Shown here piece by piece: positions 47,174 through 59,150 of a stretch of 64,000 bases of DNA. Made by a program: the position numbers and the translations under genes. The notes under the pieces were generated by a model, which was not told the origin of the DNA, searched no databases, and was given only the letters and a program-made list of their open reading frames with translations. The stretch spans positions 3,564,501-3,628,500 of the forward strand of contig NC_135013.1 in the NCBI RefSeq assembly GCF_051020955.1, given 5' to 3'. This DNA comes from Megalopta genalis. Its lineage: Eukaryota; Arthropoda; Insecta; Hymenoptera; Halictidae. Position 1 is the first letter of the stretch, and every line of letters starts with the position of its first letter.

Positions 47174-47800
47174 GATCCGAAGAACAGCGACATTTCCATT
47201 CCTAATTGCTGGATTCTGAATCCAGATGGTAAGATTCAGAAAATTGTATAGGTTATCATAGTGCATTTGGTATGGCAGTTGGTAATTTTAGACTAAATAA
47301 TTTCAGAATGAATAATTTTAGTGAATAGAATAATTTTAAAATAAATAACAAGAGAAATATCGAGGGAGAAGGCTGAGAGTTAGATCCGAAGAACAGCGAC
47401 ATTTCCACTCCTAATTGCTGGATTCTGAATCCAGATGGTAAGATTCAGAAAATTGTATAGGTTATCATAGTGCATTTGGTATGGCAGTTGGTAATTTTAG
47501 ACTAAATAATTTCAGAATGAATAATTTTAGTAAATAGAATAATTTTAGAATAAATAACAAGAGAAATATCGAGGGAGAAGGCTGAGAGTTAGATCCGAAG
47601 AACAGCGACATTTCCACTCCTAATTGCTGGATTCTGAATCCAGATGGTAAGATTCAGAAAATTGTATAGGTTATCACAGTGCATTTGGTATGGCAGTTGG
47701 TAATTTTAGACTAAATAATTTCAGAATGAATAATTTTAGTAAATAGAATAATTTTAGAATAAATAACAAGAGAAATATCGATAGAGAAGGCTGAACGGAA
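47174..47800. repeat. 209-bp tandem repeat, three copies
   Basis: GATCCGAAGAACAGCGACAT starts at 47174, 47383 and 47592. The copies are almost identical, with only a few substitutions (for example TTATCATAG versus TTATCACAG), indicating recent triplication. Each unit includes the palindromic GGATTCTGAATCC. Confidence 0.93.
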
Positions 47801-49284
47801 TATGCTTGCAAAATTATGGCTGAGAGGATAGTCAACAATTAATCCTACACGTTAATTTTAATTTAATTAATTTAATTCCAATTTTGTGTGAAAGATTAAG
47901 ATGTAAATATTAAGATTAAAATATTAAGACGAAGTATAACTTTTACATTAAAAATAGCATTTATAATATACGTAGCAATTTATAATACGTTCTTGTTGTG
48001 TCAATATGTATTTTTAGTTCTTTGTTGTTCTGTAATACCGACGTCGTTATTAAAATTAGTGGTTCCTTGCGCCCTCTGCGTTCTAGAACAAGGAACCGTG
48101 GAACTGCATTGAACGGTATAATAAACGTCGGCAAAGCAGCGCGCAAGCAGAAAATGATAAAGATGATAACAGAAGACTTCCTCTGCGATATTTTTACCGC
48201 GTGTTAATAACAGCCTTCGTGATCCGGAATGTAAGAATAGACACAACAGATCACAGACGAGCTATCAAAACCAACGAAGCACCTTATGAGGTTTCGTCTC
48301 GCAGACGAGATATCTTACAGATATCTTATTTATCCTAAACAGTTATTTATCTGATTCATACAAATTTTGCTCATTAATTTTTATCTATTCAAACAGCGCA
48401 ATTATCGAAAATAATTAAATTTACTTACATTCTAATCTGCGGTTTCTCGTTGTTTATCTTTCGTCTTCCTGGGCAAATGATGAGCGCGAACCGCTGAAAA
48501 AATACAAAGATATCAATGCGTTGCCACCGACAAATTGTAAAAAGAAAACGGTGAATGTAAACGAGTTATCAAAATATTCTGGAAAACCAGTTTTATTTGT
48601 TCTCGTAATTACGCTAATAATTCGCCGAAAATGCTTCTACTGCGCGAAAGAAAGGCGAAGTAAGTATATAAAGATAGGATAAAAGCAGAGAGCAAAATTT
48701 CAAATTCGCTTTGATTTCGAATTAATAAGACACTCGTGTTGATTAACGAAGAATTATAATTACCTCGCGTTTCACCTTATTTATATGTTCAACCGACGAC
48801 GAGTCTATTCACCAAATATTTGAAAATTATAAGAAACTAGAAGCCAAGCGACTAAAAGCGATCTTACTCCAGTTTGGCGCGGCGACTGTTAGAGGCGCGA
48901 AAATGGCGGCCTGTGATTGGCCGAGACTTCGAACGGTCGCTTCGGAAGACTCCGGCACACCGCAACCAGTGCATCAGCGGCAGATTTCCGAGAGCTAATT
49001 CCGATCGGGGCAAAATCAGAAACAGAATACCCGATGGTAACGCGGATTCACTTTAAAATAATTTGCCAATTTCAAAGTATCAATTATACGAAGCAATCTT
49101 CAATTACATCAAAAAGAGTGTGACATGTCGAATTCCGTGAAACAGCAACAATGCAATAAGGTAAATTTACTGATATTTCCTATGAATATGTCTATGAATT
49201 TTGCCAAAAATCGCAACATCCAGCTTCCAATCCTTCTTCGAATCTTGCCTTCCATATTTTCCAAGAAAGCAAATTAATAATATA
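47801..49284. other. Unique sequence, no gene supported
   Basis: AT-rich overall. No domain is recognised in the short frames. Between 47961 and 48246 three frames overlap on both strands. Confidence 0.4.
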
Positions 49285-49512
49285 TTTGGATAATATATCA
49301 AATATATATATAATAAAATAAATAATATATATATAATATAATATAATATAGTATAATATAATATAATATAGTATAATATAATATAATATAATATAATATA
49401 ATATAATATAATATAATATAATATAATATAATATAATATAATATAATATAATATAATATAATATAATATAATATAATATAATATAATATTAATATAATAT
49501 AATATATATAAC
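49285..49512. repeat. (TATAA)n pentamer microsatellite
   Basis: About 45 ATATA/TATAA pentamers, uninterrupted over roughly 49380-49487. Minus-strand frames of I, L and Y residues (49167-49576) are artefacts. Confidence 0.95.
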
Positions 49513-51759
49513 ATAATCTTATATATAATAAATCATACATAAAAATATATATATAACATTTGGATAATATATCCAAAACAGCAAATTATTGATCAGCAGC
49601 TAATCAACACGTTCTGCGACGCAGGCTCCTTCGGTCGACGGTAGAACTCCTCGCGGAGAGAAGACGAGGCTCGCTATGGGGGTCCGCGCAGCGCCGACTG
49701 GTACAGCGGCGAAACGTTCGAACTGCCGGCGAGAACGCACGGTGTGCAACATTTAATACACCGTGAAGAGGTGGGGGCACGGCCGTCTAGAGGCGTTCTT
49801 CGCGGTCTATGGTGGTGCGATGTCCGAACAGTTGGGTCAACAGGAAACATGGCGGCATTGCGCCGAGTACGAAGGTGAATCGGTGGTGAACCACGTTTGT
49901 TTGTGAGGGACATTCGGTCGGACAGACAAAGTCGACATTTTAACGAGAGTGTGGTACGTTCCGCGATAAGATGTGCGGTGTTTTGTGACGAAAATAACAG
50001 CCGGTTGCGGCTGAATCGGATCTTTGGCGTTCACTTGTCGCCGAGCAACACGCATAATTGGCAGTTCCCTCGAGGTGGCAGGTATGGAATACGCTCGGAA
50101 AATACACCTCGGAAACGTGGAAAACCCGTTCTGTTTGCATGTCGGCACGCGAACGTTATTTACAAATAAATAGATGTTCCCGACGAATAGAGGCTGCAGG
50201 CCTCGCGCACGGCGTTATTGACCTGGCCGTGTTATTATCGCGCAGCATCAGTGAATCGTTCACGATCCGAATCGGGTGTGTTCCCCTGTTGTCATCAACA
50301 GGACATTGACTCCGAAGATATTGCCCTTCTCCAATCAAAATAGAGCACGATTACTTTTCCATATTCTTCGCTCTGTGTGATTTAACGCGCACTCTTTTAC
50401 CCGTTCCTGGTCGCAGTTGCAACTTGGGGTAGGACAATGGGATCGATCAGACTATTAAACTCGCCTTTTTTATGATTTTAGACGGTCGGACGGTACGGAT
50501 TACGTAGAATTTAACGCTCGCTCGGTCCCGGCGCAGCGAGCATTTATTTGTTCGTTCGCGAATGAAACAATCGGCGTCGTGTTGTTGACCTAAGTTAAAA
50601 CGTTCGCCGCTGGCCGGTTATTTAAAGCCGCTTCTCTTTGGCAATGGCCGTGAACGCGCGTTCCGTTTTTATTAATGAGAACGGACGTTTTATCGCCGCC
50701 TTAACTCGGTCGGCTCGTTCGCGTGCACGCGCTCGCGCCGTTCGCGTATTAGATTTATGGCTGCGTTCTCGCGTACGACATTGTTTTTCCGTCTTCTTTA
50801 TCGTAACGCATCGTTCACCCCGCCCCCCGGCCCCCGATCGGGTTCGTCGGAATCGTTTGCGCGATCGGCGGCCGTTCCGAGGATTCTTTTTAATTCGCGT
50901 CGATTATCGACGACGTTTTACGAATTAAATGGGACGCGGACGAATCTTCGGATAATTTCGAAAGTGAAAGCAGCGTGAACGGAGGAGCTCGCCGCGTTTG
51001 CCACGGAATATGCATAGAGAGCCCTTTATTGTCGGCGCCTATGGGCAGATGGAATAGAACGGCCAGTCATACACGTGTACGCATGCTGGATACATTAGCG
51101 ATATATAGGTCAAGCGTTCCTCAACATTGAGGTCATTGCCCCGGGAACCGGCCCCGTCGGTAAAACAGCGCGTTTAATTGACTAAAGTCGTCGCGTTGAC
51201 CGCGCGCGTTTCGACGATAGAGGTCACCGTTAGAAATGTTCGCGGACATTTTCCTGACCGTCTCGATTCTTTCATAACGCCACGAGCCTCGTCGAGGAAG
51301 GAAATGATTGGATATTTTTAATGCGTACAGTGTTATTAGCATTGCATATAGCATCGGCATTGAATCGGAAAAATTATCGAGTTTGCATGGTGTAGATGAA
51401 GATGTTAAAAAGAAGGAAAGAACAGGCGTTGTTTAACAGCTCCTGAAATTTAGAGCTTCGATACTTGCGTGTAATTTCGGAGGAAGCTTTGTCGATTTTT
51501 AAATAGCATTTTTAAATGTCATCGACAGCTTACAGATTGACCGTAACAGATTTATTGACACTTAGTCAACCGAACGGGGAGATCTACCCGTTTTTAATTC
51601 AGTCGATTGACAACCGAATGAATGATTAATGAAAAATTAAAAATAATTGCTTGATTTTATTAAGATTTGCAAGAGGGTACGAATGCTGAAGAAGCAATTG
51701 ATGCCGTATAAGTTTGCTTCGTAATTTTTGTTTAATCGAATGGAATATTTTAATTTTAT
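49513..51759. other. Unique, GC-balanced region, no gene supported
   Basis: The longest stretch without a tandem array (about 2.2 kb). Frames up to 103 codons (49837-50148 -, 49897-50169 +, 50638-50928 +) overlap on opposite strands and show no motif that I recognise. If an undetected gene or conserved regulatory region exists to the right of the lectin, this is the most likely place. Confidence 0.35.
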
Positions 51760-52105
51760 TTAATTTTATTTATTATTATTATTATTATTTTATTATTATT
51801 ATTATTATTATTATTTATTATTATTTATTTATTTTATTATTATTTTTATTATTTTATTTTATTTAATTAAATATATTGATTAAATTTGGCGCAACGAATG
51901 TTCCCATTTATATTTATTAATATAATAATTAAATATATCAATTAAATTTAGCGCAACGAATGTTCCCATTTATATTTATTAATATAATAATTAAATATAT
52001 CAACTAAATTTAGCGCAACGAATTGTTCCCATTTATATTTTTATTAATGTAATAATTAAATATATCAATTAAATTTAGCGCAACGAATATTCCCATTTAT
52101 ATTTA
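51760..52105. repeat. (ATT)n tract and 62-bp tandem repeat
   Basis: A (TTA)n-rich tract at 51760-51870 is followed by four copies of a 62-bp unit carrying TTTAGCGCAACGAATGTTCC and CATTTATATTTATTAATATA. The GCGCAACGAAT anchors lie near 51889, 51950, 52012 and 52078. Confidence 0.88.
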
Positions 52106-52963
52106 AATGAAACGTAATGGATATCTGGAACTAGATATACACGATCACCTTGAACCCCGAAATTGTAGCCGAACGTCGCCGCCGTCGGAAGGAAAACTAT
52201 TGTCAGATGCTTCAGGGAAATTATTTTTATCATTTCCAGACAAATAAATATCGCCGTGAAATTATGGTTGCCGAAAATACGTTTCAAAACGGCGGTCCGT
52301 AGTACAAGAGTACTATAATTAGAGGTCAATGACGCAATTTAACAACGGTACAGCAGGTTTCCCTGTCGGAGAAACCAAGGGAAAAATTACAATTTATATA
52401 TATGAAACGTAGAAACAGATAAATCCGCGCAACATCGTCGATAAATTAGCGACGCTTAGAAAAACTTTTCGCGAACTTTTCGAACGACGCCCCCCTCCCA
52501 CTGCCGCTTTGTTATTTATAATCAGCGAAACTTGTTTTTACGGACGGCGACGCAGCGTGATCGTTATAAATAAAGAAAAAAAAGATATCGTGCGACTCAT
52601 TAACGGCTCGTTACTTTGCTCGAACTCCGGTCACTACGAATTCAAGGTCGCGTCTCTTCGAACAACTTCCTTCTAACAACGCGATCGTGAGAGTCGATAT
52701 TACCATTCAATCAGCCGTGGTCGGTGCAATCGCGGGAACGATCGCGATAAGTCGCTCGCTACGTTGTTCGCGATCTTCAGGAATCCGTGCTACAATGTAA
52801 TTAAATTAATTAACCAGTTAATTTACAGATAAAACGAGGGTACACTGTGTATTATTAATTCTAATTCTGCGAAATATTTTCTCATCTTTTTACGTTCTCG
52901 CAAGTTCTCGGTACATAGTTGGCTGGATCGGTCACGTGGTCCGTCAATTTGTCATTACGTGTA
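52106..52963. other. Unique sequence, no gene supported
   Basis: An 84-codon antisense frame (52075-52329) starts inside the tandem repeat side and has no domain. No exon recognised. Confidence 0.4.
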
Positions 52964-53329
52964 CAAGGTATCCCATAATTATGGTACCTCTGGGAAACAA
53001 GGGCTTCCTGAGGTCATTTGAAGCAACTTTTTCCTTTGCGAAAATTTTCTCCGAGGCTTCGTTTACGAGTTATTAACGAAAAAACACTGACCAATAAGAG
53101 GCGAGCTCGGCTGACGCGCGTCGGTCCAGTCAACGAGTGCGCGGAGCCCAGTTCCGCTGATTGGCTCGGTCGTCTCGCGCCAAATGATCTCGCCTCTGAT
53201 TGGTCACTGTTTTTCGTTAATAACTCGTAAACGAAGCCGCTGATTGCATTTTCGCTAAGGAAAAAGTTGCTTCAAATCACCTCAGGAATCCCCTACTTTC
53301 GGATTGCGAGACATTTTTGGGACACCCTG
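52964..53329. mobile_element. Family A hairpin MITE, copy A6
   Basis: 366 bp, TA on both sides. Ends are CAAGGTATCCCATAATTATG and CATTTTTGGGACACCCTG. CCAAT-type motifs sit in both arms (GACCAATAAG and CTGATTGGTC). The loop (GCGAGCTCGGCTGACGCG) is related to A3. Confidence 0.87.
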
Positions 53330-54075
53330 TATACATACAGTACAAAATAATAAGAAGAATACGAAGAAAAATAGCGATCATATAATATACATATACATAT
53401 ACTAGATATAATAAATGTGAGATTCGCTCAGCAGATAAACAGATGCCAAAAGAAATAAAATAAAAATGCTACAAAGAAAAATAATAGCAAATAATTAGTT
53501 TGTAGATCGGTGAACCATGACCGTGATAATAGCAATATGCCAGAAAGGACGCGCACGATTTGTGATAATAATTAAATAGTCCACAGTGAGCCATGACGAA
53601 TGAAGTTCCTTCGGAAGAACAAATCGTCGCAGGATACGCAGTTCCACGATCACGTGCAGCGTCTTCGTAACCGTCGCGTCGACGCGCGGCGTAACGTTCG
53701 ATGGTTCGTTCCGGGCGGCTCGTAAGCGGAGTTCGAGTGTTTCCCCGGCCGGTTCTGAACCCGGAACGAAAACAGTGGCGTAAACGGAACAATGTTGATC
53801 CGCGGACCCGGAACGGGTTATTACCGAAACCATAAATTTAGCAACAGCAATCGGGCCGCGCACCGCGTAACGCAAACACGCGTGTAAACACCGTCAGCTC
53901 GTCCTGACCCAGATACCTTGCGCCTGTTTCGCCGTATTTATAGGAAGAGTCTCCCGGCCGGGAACGCCGTTCGATTACGGCGCGATACGAATTCGAATGG
54001 CACTCGATGCATCCTCGCCCGGGAACCGGCGATCCCGATCGACGAGCGCCGGCCCCGTGACCCGCATCGATTATT
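53330..54075. other. Unique sequence, no gene supported
   Basis: Two antisense frames (53469-53875) overlap each other and lack a recognisable domain. CpG-rich from about 53640. Confidence 0.4.
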
Positions 54076-54815
54076 CCGTAATGTCTCCCTAACTGACGCT
54101 CAGATTGTGCAGAAAAAAGGACAATTTGGGAAGAGGAGATACGATTATTCGAGCCTTGCGGTTTATTGTTATAGTTATAAATTGTCCACGATTATAAAAA
54201 CGAGCCGCAGGGCTCGAATGATCGTATCTCCACTTCCCAAATTATCCATTTTAGTGGACAATCTGAGCGTCAGTAAGGGAGACATTACTGTACGCCGTTT
54301 CTAATTCCGAGATTCTCTAAATGACTCGTTTCTACTTCGTCCGATATAAATTGTTACAGCTTCCCGCGTGCCGTGTCTCCGAACGATTTTTCCGACGAAG
54401 ATGAATTGTACAGTAAAACAGTAGAGATTTCAGGCTTTAAAATGAGTTCAGTTTCGTAGTTCCACGATTTTTGTTCACGAAGTTACGGTATTTTGAATAT
54501 CGTCGATGTTTCGGAGGTTAGAAATTTTGCGCAAAGTCTGGAACGAGGTTTCCCATCCATGTGTCGCGAATTGTCGAAGGAATCGACGGACAGCTCCCGA
54601 AAGTAGACACTTCGGGCTTTAAAATGAGCCGAGTTCCATTGTTGTACGATATTTTTGCACGAAGCTATAGCTGTTCGAGTATCGACAAATTTTTCGAAAA
54701 TTTGAATTATCGACAATTATAAAAACGAGTTGCAAGGCTCGAATAATCGTATCTTTTCCTTCCAAATTGTCCATTTTTGGGCACAATCTGAGCGTCAATT
54801 AGAGAGACGTTACTG
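54076..54815 (-). mobile_element. Composite family B element, copy 2 (inverted)
   Basis: 740 bp, the same three-part architecture as 42617-43357 but in reverse order: complete hairpin (54076-54290), middle segment (about 54292-54708), half-hairpin ending GAGACGTTACTG at 54815 and followed by TA. Its internal hairpin (215 bp) has a different loop from copy 1. The middle segment preserves a 77-codon frame (54716-54483, minus strand) that closely matches the copy 1 frame, including CKNIVQQWNSA and SVDSFDNSRHMDG. Confidence 0.87.
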
Positions 54816-54817
54816 TA

Positions 54818-55350
54818 TTCCGTAACGAACGGAACCACGGCGAGATGTCGCGTCTTCTTCGCTTCCTTTCGTAACATCTTCTTTTTCTTCACGCGACGAC
54901 GAAACGTTTCTTCGACGCTACGTTTTCTTCGTCCCTTCGAAATCCGGGCCACGGATTGCTTCCGTATTGTAATTAGCCGGTGATCTGCCGTCGCGCGACG
55001 AATACAAACGCGGGATTTGCTTTAAAGTAAATTTCGACTGAAGAATTACACTTCGATGAACGATTTTTTAGTCCAAACGGATACAAACTTGCTGCATACA
55101 TAATTATTGAAATAACAATCGTGGATATTTGTATGCTATCTGGCCGAAAAGATATACCATATCTAAATAATAGTAAGGAACCTTGGATTTTCTATGTAAA
55201 TTCTTATTCGAGGACTACCACACGAAAACAATCATTATGTATTTTAATTAGACGAGTAGGGGCGTCGGAATTTCGAGCGAACACTTTGTGCTCGACGAAG
55301 TGAGCTGTCATTTGAGGAATTGACGATGCTTCGCCTCTTCTTATTATTCA

Positions 55351-55384
<34 letters not shown>

Positions 55385-55531
55385 TTACTATTATTACTAT
55401 AGGTTTATTTATTTTAGCGCGGTCGGAATAACAGCAAGGTAATTAGCAATCAAACGATGTACATTTAACTACACGCAAAGACTTGCACTCTAGATTATAA
55501 TTAAAATTAATATTGACACGAGTAATTATAA
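54818..55531. other. Unique sequence with an (ATT)n tract
   Basis: An (ATT)n microsatellite lies at about 55345-55390. No gene recognised. Confidence 0.45.
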
Positions 55532-55906
55532 CAGAATCCCAAAATCATGTTACTTCCAGCAAACGAGCATATTCCCAAGGTCATTTGAAGTAACTTTTTC
55601 CTTTGCGAAAATGTGGCGCGCGGCTTTGTTTACGAGTTATTAACGAAAAATACTGACCAACGAGAGATCGCGCGCGGCTGACACGCCGCCCTCGCGTCCA
55701 CTGTTGTCGCGTCACGCGGTCGAGGCGACGCGGCGTTGGCCGCGAGGGCGGAGCGCTGGCCGCGCTCGCCCCTCATTGGCCACTGGTCTTTCGCCAATAA
55801 CTCGCAAACGAAGCCGCGGATCGCATTTTCGCAAAGGAAAAAGTTTCTTCGAATCACCTAAGGAATCACCTTATTCCGTCTGTTAACATAATTATGGAAC
55901 ATACTG
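55532..55906. mobile_element. Family A hairpin MITE, copy A7
   Basis: About 375 bp. The left end is decayed (CAGAATCCCAAAATCATG) and the right end is AATTATGGAACATACTG followed by TA. The right arm keeps CTCATTGGCC, while the left is mutated (GACCAACGAG). The loop is GC-rich (GGCCGCGAGGGCGGAGCGC), of the A1/A5 type. Confidence 0.82.
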
Positions 55907-56433
55907 TAGATTTATGGGCGTCGGTACGAATAGAAGAGATGACAGTGAACGATGTTAATCGCGTCTTCACTGAACAATATGCCCTTTGACGGAAAGAGAG
56001 TCGACGAAGATCGCTCGAAGACCTTTTCCTGGAGAGAGCCTTTTCATCCGATCTTCGTTCTCGCTCTCGTCGCGTCACTTTCGACGGTGTCCGTACGTGC
56101 TCGCACGTTATCAAGCGTCATTGTCGTGTCACAGCGGCCGCTAATAAAGCGGACGTCCCTACTTAATTAGTACAGAAGGATGATCGCGGATTAAACTAGG
56201 TCAGGCGAGTGACGTACGTACATGCCTGACCGGCTAATATTTATTCTTGGCTGTGGATGCAACAGAAATGTTGCAGCCCGTAAGAACGTTATACGTATAG
56301 GATTAGACACGTAACACCGTCCGCTTCGATAACTTCGGAGCTGGTGACTTTCTTCGAAACCGATTCCGACGTACTACTTACACGTTTCCCCGGAAGTAGT
56401 CGAACGAAACGGGAAACTCTCGAAACGGGATGT
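55907..56433. other. Unique sequence, no gene supported
   Basis: Contains the imperfect inverted pair GTCAGGCGAGTGACGTACGT and ACATGCCTGAC (about 56201-56230). Frames at 55866-56170 overlap on both strands. Confidence 0.4.
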
Positions 56434-57390
56434 AACTTCTTTATAATTGGACCGAGCGATCGCAATTTTTTTTGGTCGATCCTAGAGGCGTTAGTGTAGC
56501 AAAAAATGGCTTAAAAATTGTTTTCTAGAATTGTTATTGTTTTTGCGATGATGACAAATTTAAGAGACGATATTTTTCCAATTTTTTTTCAAAACGGAAC
56601 AACTTCTTTATAATTGGATCGAGCGATCTCAATTTATTTGGTTGATCCTAGAGGCGTTAATCTAGCAAAATATGGCTGAAATATTGTTTTCTAGAATTGC
56701 GATTATTTTTGCGATGATGACAAATTTACGAGACGATGTTTCTCAATTTTTTTTAAAACAGAATAACTTCTTTGTAATTGGATCGAGCGATCGCAATTTA
56801 TTTGGTCGATTCTAGAGGCGTTAATCTAGCAAAAAATGGCTGAAAAATTGTTTTCTAGAATTGCGATTGTTTTTGCGATGATGAAAAATTTAAGAGACGA
56901 TGTTTTCCAATTTTTTTTTCAAAACGGAACAACTTCTTTGTAATTGGATCGAGCGATCGCAATTTATTTGGTCGATCCTAGAGGCGTTAATCTAGCAAAA
57001 AATGGCTGAAAAATTGTTTTCTAGAATTGCAATTGTTTTGGCAATGATGACAAATTTAAGAGACGATGTTTTCCAATTTTTTTTAAAACGGAATAACTTC
57101 TTTGTAATTGGACCGAGCGATCTCAATTTATTTATTCGATTCTAAAGGCGTTAGTTTATCAGACAATAGCTGAAAAATCGTTTTTGGAAATTGTGATTGT
57201 TTTTGGGATGTTGACAAATTTAAGAGACGATGTTTTCCAATTTTTTTTTCAAAACGGAACAACTTCTTTATAATTTAACCGAGCGATCTAAACTTTTTCG
57301 AGATCCTGGAGCGATTAGTTTATTAGACAATGGCTAAAAAATTGTTTCACAAAATTGTTTGGAATAAATTTAAGGATCTTTTTTAGAATT
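56434..57390. repeat. About 166-bp tandem repeat, six copies
   Basis: AACTTCTTT anchors at 56434, 56601, 56765, 56931, 57095 and 57261 give a 164- to 167-bp period. The unit contains GATCGAGCGATCGCAATTTA, TAGAGGCGTTAATCTAGCAA, TTGTTTTCTAGAATTGC and TTTAAGAGACGATGTTTTCC. The first four copies are most alike, and the last two are diverged. Confidence 0.93.
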
Positions 57391-57439
57391 TGTGAGATGT
57401 TTTTCGAAATGTTCGTTCGAATTTCGCGAAGCAATTTTA

Positions 57440-57735
57440 AACACGACGCACGAAGCTTTCCCCGTTGTTAATTGTTTTTAATTTATAATCCTCCTACACG
57501 TAATTTTAATCCAGTTACACCGTAATTCGTAATTTCAATTCGATCGCATCGCAATTCAGTTGCTCGGTTATTTTGTGATTGCACTTCGAATTTCAATTGC
57601 GAATTACATACATACATTGTAATTCAATCGGACGGCAATTTGAAATTACGGATCGCGATACAATTGGGTTGCAACGCGATCGAATTACTTTGTAATTGTA
57701 ATTCCTTGATTACAATTGCAAACGTCGCGAACATA
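57440..57735. repeat. Degenerate AATTCAATTG/TTGTAATT repeat
   Basis: Loose repetition of GTAATTC, AATTCAATTG and GCAATTTGAAATTACG motifs in both orientations. The period is unclear and the array is old. Confidence 0.5.
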
Positions 57736-58324
57736 TAATAATTACAAATGTAACTGTTTGGGAGTTGTTCGCGCCTGGATGACAGCGAACGAAAGATTAG
57801 ATAAGTATCAATGCAAATGAAATGTCACCCTCCTGTACGTAGAATAGTTATCAAATCGATACAGCTTTGCAACATGTGACACTAATAGCGCATCGCGTAC
57901 GGAGCGGTAATAACAGGATTGCAACGTTCGGAGACAAGTGTTTTCTTTTTTTTCTTTTTTTTTCGTAAGACGATTTCTTATGTAACCGAAAGATCTTGGT
58001 GCATGTCAAAGCAGAAAAAAAACGTCCCTGCGCACTGCGTAATAATGTAAAAAAAAGAGGATTTAATGCATCGGGTTTTGGCAAAAGTAATTTTAATCTT
58101 TTCGTGAAAAGATTTTTTTAAGAAACCGAAATTACTTTTGCAATAACACGATAGAACAGACGAGAGACGAACGAGTTTTTCTTTTTTTCTGAAAACCCCT
58201 TTGATCGCTGACTTTATGCTTTTTTTCTATTATTTGTTGTATATTTTTTTTTATTGCATCATTCTCGTTTCTTTCTTCTTTATTTTCTTTTCAATTTGCT
58301 GCTCGCGCTACTTAATATTATGCT
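57736..58324. other. Unique sequence, no gene supported
   Basis: Holds poly-T runs near 57948-57962. No gene recognised. Confidence 0.4.
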
Positions 58325-58640
58325 GTCTAATAAATATTATTATATATTATGTTATACTATATTGTATTATACAATATTATGTTAGACAATATTATATTAT
58401 ACAACATTATGTTAGACAATATTATATTATATAACATTGTGTTAGACAATATTATATTATACAACATTATGTTAGACAATATTATATTATACAACATTAT
58501 GTTAGACAATATTATATTATATTATACAATATTGTATTATATTATACAATAATATATTATATTATACAATGTTATATTATATTATACAATATTATAATAT
58601 ATTATATTATATTACATTATATTAAATTTTATTGTGTTAT
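58325..58640. repeat. 31-bp tandem repeat (ACATTATGTTAGACAATATT)
   Basis: About five copies of ATATTATATTATACAACATT and ATGTTAGACA (58370-58520), followed by simpler (TATTATA)n sequence. Confidence 0.9.
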
Positions 58641-59150
58641 ATTATTATTTTTGGGATAGGAAAATTTCTGTATCCAGCTCGCAAAAAAGCTGCAAAATTC
58701 CACGGTGGAACTCCGATCGGCGAATTGTTTCACGAGAACGTAGCCAACACCTATGAGTTGCCATTTTAGTATGCAATCTCGTTGAATTTAACAGTCATTA
58801 AGCGCAACACTGAAAGGTTATTTGCATATCTGGAAACTCTTGAACATAACAATTAGGCAGAATACGATGTGTAATGTTATCTGTACACACCGCGGGAGAA
58901 ACGATGGCCACGTCATACAGATATCAGTTGTTTACCTGCTCGAGCAATATAACATTTCTTTTGACAGTTACTAGGTACAGCGAGGATAATAATTAATAAT
59001 AATAATGGGAACACGACGTAACACGATTTCTCACACGTTCTCGCGTTATTTATTATCTCTATACGTATTAGTATTCGAAGAATACTATAATTTATCGGTG
59101 ATGTTTCACGAAATAACATTTTATTCGTAAGGTTTCTCGAGTCAATTCGA
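58641..59150. other. Unique sequence, no gene supported
   Basis: No domain-bearing frame or recognised repeat. A short (TAA)n run lies at about 58985-59003. Confidence 0.4.

Noticed and set aside
49837..50169. Zinc-finger or THAP-like coding segment
   Set aside because: Cysteines and histidines occur on both overlapping strands but not in any recognised spacing.
42617..54815. Large inverted segmental duplication (composite B plus family A on both sides)
   Set aside because: The order is symmetrical (composite, A5, A6, composite), but the sequences between the elements do not match and the A5 and A6 loops differ, so independent insertions are more likely.
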